A DNA stretch of 64,000 nucleotides from Marinibaculum pumilum (GTDB lineage Bacteria; Pseudomonadota; Alphaproteobacteria; Ferrovibrionales; Ferrovibrionaceae), in contig NZ_JBHRTR010000031.1 in assembly GCF_042646425.1 (NCBI RefSeq), positions 186,001 through 250,000 on the forward strand. The letters run 5' to 3'. Each line of letters begins with the position of its first letter. Within the stretch, counting starts at the first letter, position 1. The position numbers and the translations under genes are program-made. Positions 52,515-60,794 of this stretch are shown piece by piece. A model generated the notes under the pieces. It was not told the DNA's origin, did not search any database, and was given only the letters and a program-made list of their open reading frames with translations.

Positions 52515-54233
52515 ATGGAGGCCCCGGCGACGATCCGAGAACGGCTGGCTGCCGATGGAGGGGTCCAGCCCCTGATCGATTCCTGGGAGGTGTTCCCGGC
52601 TCTCGAGCAGGCCATTCACCAGGCGGAGCACGAGGTCCTGCTCGCCTACTGGACCTTCGACCAGCGCCTGCCGCTCAGCTCGACCGACCTGGCGCCGGGG
52701 CTGGAGACCTGGGAGGATCTGTTGCTGGAGAAGGCCCGGCAGGGCGTTGCCGTGCGGATCCTGCTGACCGATTTCGATCCCGTCATGGCCCATCCCCTGC
52801 ATCGCGGGACCGTCCAGAGCTATCGCAGGCTCGAGGCGTTGCGGCGGCGGCTCGAGCCGGCCGCCGCGGAACGCCTGCAGGTCGTTCTGTCGCTGCATGA
52901 TACCCGTGTCGGCCGGGCGGCCGAGCTGCTGCTGCAGCCCGTGGCGCGCGGCCGTCTGGCCGGGCTCTGCCGGGAAGCCAGCGCATTGGCCCGTGAGGAG
53001 GGCCGGGAGGCGCTGAACCGCTGGCTGGAGGCCGCGCCGGGGATCTGGCGCCATGTCGCGCTGCGGGGCGACGCATTGAAGCCCCGCGCGGGGCTGATCC
53101 CGATCCATCCCGCCGTGCATCACGAGAAGTCCTGCATCATCGACGGACGCACCGCCTTCGTCGGCGGCCTGGACATCGGTCCCAAGCAGTATGACGACCG
53201 GGAACACGATACCGAGATCCCCTGGCACGACCTGGCCTGCCGGATGAACGGAGAGGGGGTGGGGATCCTGGAGCGTCGCCTTCGGGCGCGCTGGCAGCGT
53301 GAACTGGCCCTGTTCCAGCATCGCTGCGGGCTGCTGCAGGCTCCGGACGGCGTGACCCCGCTGCCGGTGCCGGTCGCCGAAGGCGGTGAGCCGCGGGATG
53401 CCGGTGCCCCGGTTACGCCGCCCTCCGTGTCGCTGCCCTCCGCGGGCCTGCCGCTCGACACCGAGCCGCGGGTGCTGTCCACACAGGCGGCCCTGCGGAC
53501 CCCGATCTTCCGGATGACGCCGCCGCCGGCCGATGACGGCTTCCGCAACGCCTATCTGGACCTGATCGGCTCCGCGGAACGGCTGCTCTATCTGGAAACG
53601 CAGTTCCTGCGTGCCGGCGAGATCGCGGAGGCCATCCTGCGGCGGGCCCGGGAGGTGCCGTCGCTGGAGGTCATCCTTCTGTTGCCTCTGGTCAGCGACC
53701 TGATGCGCGATACACGCGACCCCAACCCGGGGTCGCGCCACGGGCAATGGCTGCAGCGCGACGCGGTCCGCCGCCTGCGCAAGGGGCTGGGCCATCGCTT
53801 CGGGGTCTTCACCCTGGTCCGCAATGCGCCCGCGCCCGCCTCTGCCATGGCGCATACCCGCGCCTATGGCAGTGACATGGTCTACGTTCATGCCAAGCTC
53901 GCGATCGCCGACGACCGCCGCATGATCCTGGGTTCCGCCAATCTGAACGGGCGCAGCCTCCACTTGGACACGGAGGCCGGGATCGACTGGTCGGACCCGC
54001 CGGCGATCAACCTGTTTCGCCGGCGTCTGTGGCGCCACCTGTTCGGCGATCTCGAGGATGCCGAGGCGGTGGCCGCTTTGGAAAGCCGGCCCCTGGGGCA
54101 TTGGCGCCGCCTGGCCACGGAGAATGCCGGGCGGCAACCGGGCGAGCGGCGCGGCTATGTCGTGCCATTTCCGGATGAGGCCCTTGGCTGGCGTGCCGCC
54201 CGGCACTGGCTGCTGCCCGACACCTGCGTCTGA
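52515..54233 (+). CDS. Phospholipase D-family protein
   Basis: A 572-residue protein with two HKD motifs: HHEKSCIIDGRTAFVGGLDIG near residue 200 and YVHAKLAIADDRRMILGSANLNGRS near residue 458. The pair forms one active site that hydrolyses or transfers phosphodiester bonds of phospholipids (phospholipase D or cardiolipin synthase-like). No signal peptide or membrane helix is obvious. GGAGGAGGGG precedes the ATG. Confidence 0.88.
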   Translation: MEAPATIRERLAADGGVQPLIDSWEVFPALEQAIHQAEHEVLLAYWTFDQRLPLSSTDLAPGLETWEDLLLEKARQGVAVRILLTDFDPVMAHPLHRGTVQSYRRLEALRRRLEPAAAERLQVVLSLHDTRVGRAAELLLQPVARGRLAGLCREASALAREEGREALNRWLEAAPGIWRHVALRGDALKPRAGLIPIHPAVHHEKSCIIDGRTAFVGGLDIGPKQYDDREHDTEIPWHDLACRMNGEGVGILERRLRARWQRELALFQHRCGLLQAPDGVTPLPVPVAEGGEPRDAGAPVTPPSVSLPSAGLPLDTEPRVLSTQAALRTPIFRMTPPPADDGFRNAYLDLIGSAERLLYLETQFLRAGEIAEAILRRAREVPSLEVILLLPLVSDLMRDTRDPNPGSRHGQWLQRDAVRRLRKGLGHRFGVFTLVRNAPAPASAMAHTRAYGSDMVYVHAKLAIADDRRMILGSANLNGRSLHLDTEAGIDWSDPPAINLFRRRLWRHLFGDLEDAEAVAALESRPLGHWRRLATENAGRQPGERRGYVVPFPDEALGWRAARHWLLPDTCV

Positions 54234-54326
54234 CATGCGGGCATCTGGCCGTGGGAAAGCAGGCCGGACCGCGCCTGCGCGGGCCAGCATGAGCGCCGGG
54301 TCAGGGAAAATCCGGACGTCGCAGGA

Positions 54327-54363
54327 AAACACAAAAGCCCGCCGACCTGGACAGGGCGGCGGG
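54327..54363 (-). terminator. Rho-independent terminator of the stress-response operon
   Basis: Read on the minus strand, CCCGCCG and CGGCGGG form a stem around a 12-base loop, followed by TTTTGTGTTTT. It lies 110 bases beyond the nepR stop codon. Confidence 0.7.
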
Positions 54364-54473
54364 TCTTCCGGTGAGCAGCCGGACAGGCGTGTGGCTGCTG
54401 CCCGTCATCATCGGCAGAAGATAGGGGGGCCGCGCCTCGCCGCAAATCATGCGGGACGCGCGGCTGGCAGGCG

Positions 54474-54707
54474 CTAGCTGCGCTTGCGTCCCCGCTTCAG
54501 AATCTCGAGCATTTCGGACGGAACCTGCTCGTCCAGGATCGGGTCGTAGAGCTTGCGCAGTCCGGCCGACAGGACCTGGTCGATCCCGTCTCCCTGTTGC
54601 TCTTCCGCCTGGCTCTTGGGTTCAGCCTTCGCTTCTGCCTCCTGCCGGCCCTTGTTCTTGTCCTGGGCCATGGTGCGGCGTGACATCTCCATAGACGCCT
54701 CAGTCAT
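54474..54707 (-). CDS. nepR: NepR anti-sigma factor
   Basis: A 77-residue protein with a charged, disordered N-terminus and the conserved NepR core LSAGLRKLYDPILDEQVPSEMLEILKRG. NepR sequesters EcfG until phosphorylated PhyR binds it. The ATG overlaps the ecfG stop (ATGA), so sigma and anti-sigma are made in a fixed ratio. An internal ATG (MEMSRR at 54692) is an alternative start. Confidence 0.88.
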   Translation of the reverse strand: MTEASMEMSRRTMAQDKNKGRQEAEAKAEPKSQAEEQQGDGIDQVLSAGLRKLYDPILDEQVPSEMLEILKRGRKRS

Positions 54708-55354
54708 GACGATACTGCCTTCTCAACGGAAACCTGGCCCTCAAGCAGCGGCCGCAGCGCGGCCCGGGCTCGCGACAGGCGGGAGCGCACGGTGCCGATC
54801 GGCACGTCCATGATCTCCGCGACCTCCTGGTAGGCCAGTCCCTCGACGCCGATCAGCATCAGCGTTTCCCGCTGATCCTCCGGCAGGGTGTCGATGGCAA
54901 CCGCCAGTTCCTGCAGGGCCAGGGAATCGATCTGATTGCCCTGGGTCGGAATCTGCACCTCGTGCGGATCGGCATCCTTGGTGAACTTCGCCGCCCGGAT
55001 GCCGTTGAGATGCGTATTCCGCATGATGGTGAACAGCCAGGCCAGCAGGTTGGTCCCCGGCTGGAACTGGTGCAGCTTGTCGAGCGCCCGCAACAGGGTG
55101 TCCTGCGTCAGGTCGTCGGCCTTGGCCTGCTCCCCGGTCAGGCTGCGTGCATAGCGGCGCAGCCTGGGGATATAGGATTCCAGGTCGTCGATCAGCGCTT
55201 CCTGCTCGACCGAAAGATCCGGACGGAGCCGGTCCTTCGCGCCTGCGGCAGGTGCCACCGTTTCCGCTGCTGCGGCGGCGAGCATCGGCTCGCGCATCAC
55301 CACCGGCGCCGGACTCGACCGGCTTCCAACATTGTGGCTCGCCGTTGGTTTCAT
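54704..55354 (-). CDS. ecfG: General stress response sigma factor EcfG
   Basis: A 216-residue ECF sigma factor (EcfG group). A 55-residue variable N-terminus precedes region 2 (RYARSLTGEQAKADDLTQDTLLRALDKLHQFQPGTNLLAWLFTIMRNTHLN) and region 4 (DTLPEDQRETLMLIGVEGLAYQEVAEIMDVPIGTVRSRLSRARAALRPLL). It recognises GGAAC-N16/17-CGTT promoters, several of which occur in this window. It begins five bases after the phyR stop codon. Confidence 0.93.
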   Translation of the reverse strand: MKPTASHNVGSRSSPAPVVMREPMLAAAAAETVAPAAGAKDRLRPDLSVEQEALIDDLESYIPRLRRYARSLTGEQAKADDLTQDTLLRALDKLHQFQPGTNLLAWLFTIMRNTHLNGIRAAKFTKDADPHEVQIPTQGNQIDSLALQELAVAIDTLPEDQRETLMLIGVEGLAYQEVAEIMDVPIGTVRSRLSRARAALRPLLEGQVSVEKAVSS

Positions 55355-55359
55355 CAGGA

Positions 55360-56178
55360 TCAGGCCTCCGCCTTCTCGAGGATCAGGTTCGGATCCCGGA
55401 ACGACAGGGCCTGTGAAATCGCCGCCTTCAGGGTCTCGGGGTTGAAGGGCTTCTCGATCACATAGGTCGGTTCTGCCCGGGACCCGGTGAGCACGTCTTC
55501 TGGATGACCGGTCACATAGACGACCGGCGTACTGCCGCGGCGCATGATCTTCTGCGCCGCATCCAGGCCGCTGCTGCCGTCGGCCAGGCGGACGTCGGCA
55601 AGAACGAGGTCGGGCTGGGTGGCATCGAACAGTTCCAGCGCCTCGTTCTCGGTGGTCGCCGTCCCGGCAACCTGATGCCCCATCTCCTCAATGATCTGGC
55701 TGTTGCCCAGCGCGATCACCGGATCGTCCTCGATGATCAGGATATGCGCCTGCGGCAGGTTGGACAGCTCCTCCCGCGCATGGTCGATCATGGCGGCGAT
55801 TTCTTCGTCGGGCTGGCGCAGGATCACGCTGATCTGCGGCACCTGGAACTGCTCCAGCTCGTAAAGCAGGAATGCCTGACGCTCCCGTCGCGGCAGGGTG
55901 GACAGCATCCGGCGGATCTGGGCGCCCTCGGGATCCGTGAGGTCGGCGCCGCGATCGGGCTGCGGTGGCGGCGCCAGGCGCATCCAGACATCGTGGAACG
56001 TGCGGAAAAGATGCAGTTTCGGCGCCCGCTCGAATTCCGCCTCGTCGATTTCCTGAAGGACCGCCTCCAGGCAGGCCTTCACATATTCGTCGCCGCGGAT
56101 CTGCGACCCGGTCAGTGCCCGGGCATATCGGCGCAGATAGGGCAGGTGAGCAATCACCTGATCGGCCCCGCTACTCAT
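55360..56178 (-). CDS. phyR: PhyR, anti-anti-sigma response regulator
   Basis: A 272-residue protein. Residues 5-138 mimic an ECF sigma factor (LPYLRRYARALTGSQIRGDEYVKACLEAVLQEI...LPRRERQAFLLYELEQFQVPQISVILRQPDEEI), and residues 145-265 form a receiver with acidic pocket IIEDD, phospho-acceptor Asp195 in LVLADVRL and Lys in VIEKPFNPE. Once phosphorylated it captures NepR and frees EcfG. It heads a phyR-ecfG-nepR operon with its own exact EcfG promoter, giving positive feedback. Confidence 0.94.
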   Translation of the reverse strand: MSSGADQVIAHLPYLRRYARALTGSQIRGDEYVKACLEAVLQEIDEAEFERAPKLHLFRTFHDVWMRLAPPPQPDRGADLTDPEGAQIRRMLSTLPRRERQAFLLYELEQFQVPQISVILRQPDEEIAAMIDHAREELSNLPQAHILIIEDDPVIALGNSQIIEEMGHQVAGTATTENEALELFDATQPDLVLADVRLADGSSGLDAAQKIMRRGSTPVVYVTGHPEDVLTGSRAEPTYVIEKPFNPETLKAAISQALSFRDPNLILEKAEA

Positions 56179-56246
56179 TCAACCCCTCCTGTGTTGCTCG
56201 TGCCCGGCGGTTGGCCCGCCATGCGCACGATCAAGAACCCCGTTGA

Positions 56247-56271
56247 AACGCATGCCCAGCCAAATGGTTCC
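56247..56271 (-). promoter_or_regulatory. EcfG-type promoter of phyR
   Basis: On the minus strand GGAAC, a 16-base spacer and CGTT match the consensus exactly, 68 bases before the phyR ATG. Confidence 0.75.
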
Positions 56272-56394
56272 ATGGACCCGTTTGGCCAGCGCGCGGTGCA
56301 TTCCAACGACGACCGATCGCCAATCCTAGCATGCTCCGCGACGGGCGCGCGGCGGTGCCGCCGGGCCATGCGGTCCCGGCGGCACGATCATGCG

Positions 56395-56631
56395 TCAGTC
56401 GAAGTCGAGGTCGATATCGTCCTTGTCGGTCAGCGCGCCGGTGGCGGCGCCGACCGCGCCGCCCAGAATGGCGCCGTGGACCGGACTGGCGCCCAGCACG
56501 GCCGCGCCCAGGGCGCCGGTGCCGGCGCCAATGCCGCCGCCCGAAAGGGCGCGCTCGCCGCTCGAATTGCCGCAGGCGGCAACCGAGCCGGCCGTCAGCA
56601 CACAGAATGCAATCACCGCGATCTTCTTCAT
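56395..56631 (-). CDS. Glycine-rich small lipoprotein, paralogue 1
   Basis: A 78-residue lipoprotein: signal MKKIAVIAFCVLTAGSVAAC with lipobox VAAC, then a glycine-zipper-like stretch (SGGGIGAGTGALGAAVLGASPVHGAILGGAVGAATGALT) and an acidic tail DKDDIDLDFD. It is nearly identical in layout to the gene at 57100-57336. Glycine-zipper segments tend to insert or oligomerise in membranes. A one-mismatch EcfG promoter lies upstream. Confidence 0.75.
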   Translation of the reverse strand: MKKIAVIAFCVLTAGSVAACGNSSGERALSGGGIGAGTGALGAAVLGASPVHGAILGGAVGAATGALTDKDDIDLDFD

Positions 56632-56668
56632 AACCAGCCCTCCTTACCAGCGTGGTTTCGCAACGAAG

Positions 56669-56693
56669 AACAGCCGGTTCTGGTCTTGGTTCC
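56669..56693 (-). promoter_or_regulatory. Near-consensus EcfG promoter of lipoprotein 1
   Basis: Minus strand GGAAC-N16-TGTT, one mismatch from CGTT, 38 bases before the lipoprotein ATG. Confidence 0.4.
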
Positions 56694-56757
56694 GGCGAGT
56701 AATCGGCATTTGTTCCGGTGGTGTGACTTTCGTGACAGCCGTCACGATTTGGCCGCG

Positions 56758-56782
56758 GGAACCAACCGGGCAAGCGGTCGTT
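56758..56782 (+). promoter_or_regulatory. EcfG-type promoter of the DUF1328 gene
   Basis: GGAAC at 56758-56762, 16 bases, CGTT at 56779-56782; exact consensus, 74 bases before the DUF1328 ATG. Confidence 0.7.
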
Positions 56783-56856
56783 CTTTCTGTGCAGCCAATC
56801 AGATCCGCCCCGCCGCTGCTGGCAGGGCCTTGCGAACCGAGACGGGAGATCGAGAC

Positions 56857-57030
56857 ATGTTGGGTTGGGCACTTGGGTTTTTCATTCTTGCGCTGATCGC
56901 CGCACTGTTCGGCTTTGGCGGTATCGCTTCGGCATCTGCCGGCATCGCGCAGATTCTGTTCTTCATCTTCCTGGTGCTGCTTGCGATCTCGCTGATCGCG
57001 CATCTGTTCCGGGGGGCGGCGCGGCGCTGA
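56857..57030 (+). CDS. DUF1328 (UPF0391) small membrane protein
   Basis: A 57-residue protein: MLGWALGFFILALIAALFGFGGIASASAGIAQILFFIFLVLLAISLIAHLFRG, two hydrophobic segments around a short glycine/alanine turn. This matches the DUF1328 family of envelope proteins found in many Proteobacteria. GGGAGA precedes the ATG. With an exact EcfG promoter it is a clear general stress regulon candidate. It sits between two divergent or convergent copies of a small lipoprotein gene. Confidence 0.88.
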   Translation: MLGWALGFFILALIAALFGFGGIASASAGIAQILFFIFLVLLAISLIAHLFRGAARR

Positions 57031-57045
57031 CCCGCCGGCCAGGCA

Positions 57046-57081
57046 AAAAAAGGGGGCGACCCGAAGGTCGCCCCCTTTTTT
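57046..57081. terminator. Bidirectional Rho-independent terminator
   Basis: AAAAAAGGGGGCGACC pairs with GGTCGCCCCCTTTTTT around a CGAA tetraloop, giving a 16-bp stem with A/T tracts on both sides. It separates the convergent DUF1328 and lipoprotein 2 genes and can stop transcription from both directions. Confidence 0.92.
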
Positions 57082-57099
57082 GTGCGCTGTACCGGACGC

Positions 57100-57336
57100 T
57101 CAATCGAAATCGAGATCGATATCGTCCTCGTCGGTGAGGGCGCCCGTTGCGGCACCGGCGGCACCGCCGACCGCGGCGCCCGCGACCGGATCCGCGCCCA
57201 GAACAGCAGCACCGAGGGCGCCGGTGCCGGCGCCGATGCCGCCACCGCTGAGCGCGCGCTCCCCCGTGGAATTGCCGCAGGCGGCCAGCCCGGCCGTGGT
57301 TGCGATGCAGAAGGCGACGATTGCGAGATTCTTCAT
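57100..57336 (-). CDS. Glycine-rich small lipoprotein, paralogue 2
   Basis: A 78-residue paralogue of the gene at 56395-56631: signal MKNLAIVAFCIATTAGLAAC with lipobox LAAC, glycine-rich SGGGIGAGTGALGAAVLGADPVAGAAVGGAAGAATGALT, and acidic tail DEDDIDLDFD. The start at 57336 was chosen because AAGGGG lies eight bases upstream; an ATG six bases earlier is too close to it. Near-consensus EcfG promoter upstream. Confidence 0.75.
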   Translation of the reverse strand: MKNLAIVAFCIATTAGLAACGNSTGERALSGGGIGAGTGALGAAVLGADPVAGAAVGGAAGAATGALTDEDDIDLDFD

Positions 57337-57383
57337 GACCATGACCCCTTCTTGTTGGACAGGTTGAGGTGGTTCACCTGCCC

Positions 57384-57409
57384 AACACCAGGGTCGGAAA
57401 CGAGGTTCC
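57384..57409 (-). promoter_or_regulatory. Near-consensus EcfG promoter of lipoprotein 2
   Basis: Minus strand GGAAC-N17-TGTT, the same one-base departure as upstream of paralogue 1, 48 bases before the ATG. Confidence 0.4.
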
Positions 57410-57448
57410 GAATAGGCCAGCCGGCCAGCGCCGCCCCGCGGCTTCGGT

Positions 57449-58582
57449 TCAGGCCAGCTGTTCGGCGTAGAGCGCCTGGTACTCCTCCGCGCCGATCTTC
57501 CGCGGGTTCGTATGTGTGCAGATATCGGCCAGGGCATGCTCCACCATGCCCGGCACCATGTCCGCGCCGACGCCCATCGCCTTCAGGTTGGGCGGCAGGC
57601 CGATCCGCGCGTTCAGCGCCTCGATCGCCGCCGCGAGATCCGTGTCGGGCGCCAGGCCCATCGCGTGCGCGATGCGCCCATACTTGTCTTCGGCATGCCC
57701 CGCATTGAAGCGCAGGACGGTTGGCAGCAGGACCGCGTTGAGGGTGCCGTGGTGCAGGTTCAGGGCCTTGATGCGGCCGGCGGCATGGCTCATGGAATGC
57801 ACGGCGCCGAGCCCCTTGTTGAACGCCAGCGCGCCCTGGCTGGCCGCGATCATCATCTGTTTCCGGGCCTCGCGGTCCTGGCCGTCGGCCACTGCCCGTT
57901 CCAGGGCGCCGTCGCGGATCGCGCGGCTGAGCCCGTCATAGCCGAAGGCGTCGGCCATCGGGTTGTCTGTGGGCACCAGGATCGCCTCGATGCAATGGGT
58001 GACGCAGTCCATGCCGGTTGCTGCCGTCAGAAGGGGCGGCAGGCCGATGGTCAGCTCCGGATCGCAGATCGCCAGCCGCGGCACCAGCGATCCTGCCGCC
58101 AGGATCAGCTTCTCGCCGCTCTCCATCACGATTACAGAACCGCTGGAGACCTCGCTGCCGGTGCCGGCCGTGGTCGGCACCGCAACCACGGTGGCGGGGT
58201 TGCGGATCTTCTTGGTGCCGCCCCGGGCGGCCGTGAAGGACATCAGCTCGCCGTCATGAGTGGCCATGACGGCCACCGCCTTGGCCAGATCCATCGAGGA
58301 GCCGCCGCCCAGCGCGACGATGCCGTCGCAGCCTTCGGAGCGGTAGATCGCGGCGGCCTCCAGGACGGCCGCCTCGGTCGGGTTTTCCGGCGTCCTGTCG
58401 AAGACCGCGTGCGGCAGGCCGTCGAGCGAATCGACCAGCCGGGCCAGGAGGCCGATCCGGGCCAGTCCCGGGTCGGTACAGACCAGCGGGCGCGTGATAC
58501 CGATCCTGCGCAGCTGGCCGTTCAGCTGCGACAGCGCGCCGAAATCCAGCAGGATGGAGAAGCGGAAGTTCATCAGGCCCAT
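57449..58582 (-). CDS. Iron-containing alcohol dehydrogenase
   Basis: A 377-residue group III alcohol dehydrogenase. NAD(P) binding is by CDGIVALGGGSSMDLAKAVAV near residue 90 and VPTTAGTGSEVSSGSVI near residue 137. Metal ligands fall in ICDPELT (Asp), MDCVTHCIEA (His), GAVHSMSHAAG (His) and NLHHGTLNAVLLP (His). Substrate may be an alcohol, a hydroxy acid or maleylacetate-like ketone. GAGGAAAT precedes the ATG at 58582. It faces the solute-binding protein gene across 280 bases that contain two duplicated hairpins. Confidence 0.88.
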   Translation of the reverse strand: MGLMNFRFSILLDFGALSQLNGQLRRIGITRPLVCTDPGLARIGLLARLVDSLDGLPHAVFDRTPENPTEAAVLEAAAIYRSEGCDGIVALGGGSSMDLAKAVAVMATHDGELMSFTAARGGTKKIRNPATVVAVPTTAGTGSEVSSGSVIVMESGEKLILAAGSLVPRLAICDPELTIGLPPLLTAATGMDCVTHCIEAILVPTDNPMADAFGYDGLSRAIRDGALERAVADGQDREARKQMMIAASQGALAFNKGLGAVHSMSHAAGRIKALNLHHGTLNAVLLPTVLRFNAGHAEDKYGRIAHAMGLAPDTDLAAAIEALNARIGLPPNLKAMGVGADMVPGMVEHALADICTHTNPRKIGAEEYQALYAEQLA

Positions 58583-58786
58583 GACATTTCCTCGATTGTG
58601 TCCGGCGCGTGCCCGGTTGGCTGGGCGCCAAGTTGGCCCGCGCCGCGATGGCGTGCAACTTTCCCCGCCGGCGGACGCTGCGGAGGCCGGATGCGCATCG
58701 ACGCGGGGGGGCGGCGGGTGCCAGAATGCGCCGCGGGGGCTGGATGTCACTGCATGGCTTCGGGGGACAGGCCATGCGCGGATCGT

Positions 58787-58858
58787 GGCACGGCGCGGCC
58801 GTGCCCATGGGCAGGTTTCAAAGGCACGACAAGGTCGTGCCCGGGGACAGGTTTCAAA
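58787..58858 (+). repeat. Two tandem 36-bp hairpin units before the solute-binding protein gene
   Basis: Units at 58787-58822 and 58823-58858 are 29 of 36 identical. Each starts with an inverted repeat (GGCACGGC-GCG-GCCGTGCC; GGCACGAC-AAG-GTCGTGCC) and ends with CAGGTTTCAAA. The G-C to A-T change at the seventh stem pair is compensatory, so the structure is conserved. The second unit ends four bases before the gene's ATG, so it lies in the leader. Confidence 0.8.
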
Positions 58859-58862
58859 GCAG

Positions 58863-60782
58863 ATGGCAAGGCTCTTTTCGCAGGCAGCGCGCTGCGCTGC
58901 CATCCTCTCGATCATGGTCCTGTCCGGGGGCGGCACCGCGGTCGCGGCTGCGCCGGCCGACGGACAGGCGCCCATCCTGGCCGAAAAGGTCGCGGCCGGA
59001 ACCCTGCCGCCGCTGGCGGACCGGCTGCCCGGGACACCGCGGGTCATGCAGGTGCCGGGGGCGGATCGGGCTGTGTATGGCGGCGAGCTGCGTACCCTGG
59101 TGCGCAGCGCCAAGGACGTGAAACTGGCCTTCGTCTACGGCTATGCGCGACTTGTCGGCTACGGGCCCGACTATCAGCTGGCCCCTGACATCCTGGAAAA
59201 GGTCGACGTGCAGGAAGACCGAGTCTTCACCCTGCACCTGCGCGAAGGCCATCGCTGGTCGGACGGCCATCCCTTCACCGCGGAGGACTTCCGCTACTGG
59301 TGGGACGATGTGGCCAACAATGCGGAGCTGTCGCCCAGCGGCCCGCCGCGCGACATGCTGGTCGACGGCAAGCCGCCGCTGTTCGAGGTCCTGGATGATC
59401 GGACCGTGCGCTACAGCTGGGAGAAGCCGAACCCGGTATTCCTGCCCCGCCTGGCGGGGGCGGCCCCCCTGCTGATCTACCGGCCCGCCCACTATCTGAA
59501 GCAGTTCCATGCGCGCTATGCCGAGGCGGCGGCGCTGCAACGGATGACCGGCGAGGCGCAGGCGGCCAACTGGGCGGTGCTGCATGACCGGGAGGACAAT
59601 CTCTACAATTCGGACAATCCCGACCTGCCCAGCCTGCAGCCCTGGACCGTGCAGACGCGCAAGCCGGCGGAACGGTTCGTGATCGAGCGCAATCCCTATT
59701 TCCACCGGGTAGACCAGCGAGGGCGGCAACTGCCCTATATCGACCGGCTGATCCTGCTGGTGGTCAATCCGGGCCTGCTGGCGGCGAAGGCGGCCAGGGG
59801 GGAGGCGGACCTGGCGGCGCGCGGCCTGACCTTCCAGGACACGCCGCTGCTGCGCGAACATGCGGCGGAGTTCAGTTACCAGGTCCGGCTGTGGCGTCAG
59901 GCGACCGGCGGGCATATCGTCCTCTACCCGAACCTGAACACCAGCGACCCGGTCTGGGGGCCGCTGCTGCGCGACGTGCGGGTGCGGCGGGCACTGAGCC
60001 TGGGCATCGACCGCGACGCGGTGAATGAGTTCCTGTTCTTCGGCCTGGGCCGCCCGGGCAACAACACGGTGATGGAGGAAAGCCCGCTGTTCGAGCCGCA
60101 CTACCGGCACGAATGGGCGGTCCACGATCTCGAGAAGGCCAACGCCCTGCTGGACGAGGCCGGACTGACGGTGCGCGATGCGCAGGGCTGGCGCCTGGGG
60201 CCGGACGGCAAGCCGCTGGAGATCGTGGCGGAGACCGCCGGCGAGCAGCCGGAACAGGTCGACGCCCTGGAACTGATCCAGTCGGACTGGGCGAAGCTGG
60301 GCATCGAGATGGCGATCCGACCCTCGCACCGCGACACCCTGCGCGGGCGGGCCCTGTCGGGCGAGTCGGTGCTGTCGGTCTGGCCGGGCCTGACCAACGG
60401 CCTGGTGACCGCCGACATGCCGCCGCTGGAGATGGCGCCCAACAGCCAGATCGACTTCCAGTGGCCGGTCTGGGGCCTCCATGCGGAGACGGCCGGTGCC
60501 TCCGGCACGCCGCCGGACCTGCCGGAAGCGCGCGAACTGTCGGAACTCTATGCCGCCTGGAAGGAGGCGAAGAGCGCCGGCGAGCGCGACGAGATCTGGA
60601 CGCGCATGCTGCAGATCCATGCCGACCAGGTCTTCACCATCGGCGTCGTCGCAGGCGTGCCGCAGCCGGTGCTGGTCTCCGACCGTCTGCACAACGTGCC
60701 TGAAGAGGCCGTCTACAGTTTCGACCCGGGCGCCTTCTTCGGCGTCTACAACCCGCCCGGGTTCTGGCTCGATCCGAAATAG
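58863..60782 (+). CDS. ABC transporter substrate-binding protein, family 5 (peptide type)
   Basis: A 639-residue periplasmic protein with a signal peptide (LFSQAARCAAILSIMVLSGGGTAVAAAPA). The family 5 motif is YQLAPDILEKVDVQEDRVFTLHLREGHRWSDGHPFTAEDFRYWWDD near residue 110, and later VRRALSLGIDRDAVNEFLFFGLGRPGNN near residue 375. It binds peptides, sugars or other larger solutes; no permease or ATPase gene is adjacent, so it is an orphan. The start at 58863 lacks a clear SD and is preceded by the duplicated hairpins; ATG 58914 would truncate the signal. Confidence 0.85.
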   Translation: MARLFSQAARCAAILSIMVLSGGGTAVAAAPADGQAPILAEKVAAGTLPPLADRLPGTPRVMQVPGADRAVYGGELRTLVRSAKDVKLAFVYGYARLVGYGPDYQLAPDILEKVDVQEDRVFTLHLREGHRWSDGHPFTAEDFRYWWDDVANNAELSPSGPPRDMLVDGKPPLFEVLDDRTVRYSWEKPNPVFLPRLAGAAPLLIYRPAHYLKQFHARYAEAAALQRMTGEAQAANWAVLHDREDNLYNSDNPDLPSLQPWTVQTRKPAERFVIERNPYFHRVDQRGRQLPYIDRLILLVVNPGLLAAKAARGEADLAARGLTFQDTPLLREHAAEFSYQVRLWRQATGGHIVLYPNLNTSDPVWGPLLRDVRVRRALSLGIDRDAVNEFLFFGLGRPGNNTVMEESPLFEPHYRHEWAVHDLEKANALLDEAGLTVRDAQGWRLGPDGKPLEIVAETAGEQPEQVDALELIQSDWAKLGIEMAIRPSHRDTLRGRALSGESVLSVWPGLTNGLVTADMPPLEMAPNSQIDFQWPVWGLHAETAGASGTPPDLPEARELSELYAAWKEAKSAGERDEIWTRMLQIHADQVFTIGVVAGVPQPVLVSDRLHNVPEEAVYSFDPGAFFGVYNPPGFWLDPK

Positions 60783-60794
60783 GAGCATGTGACG

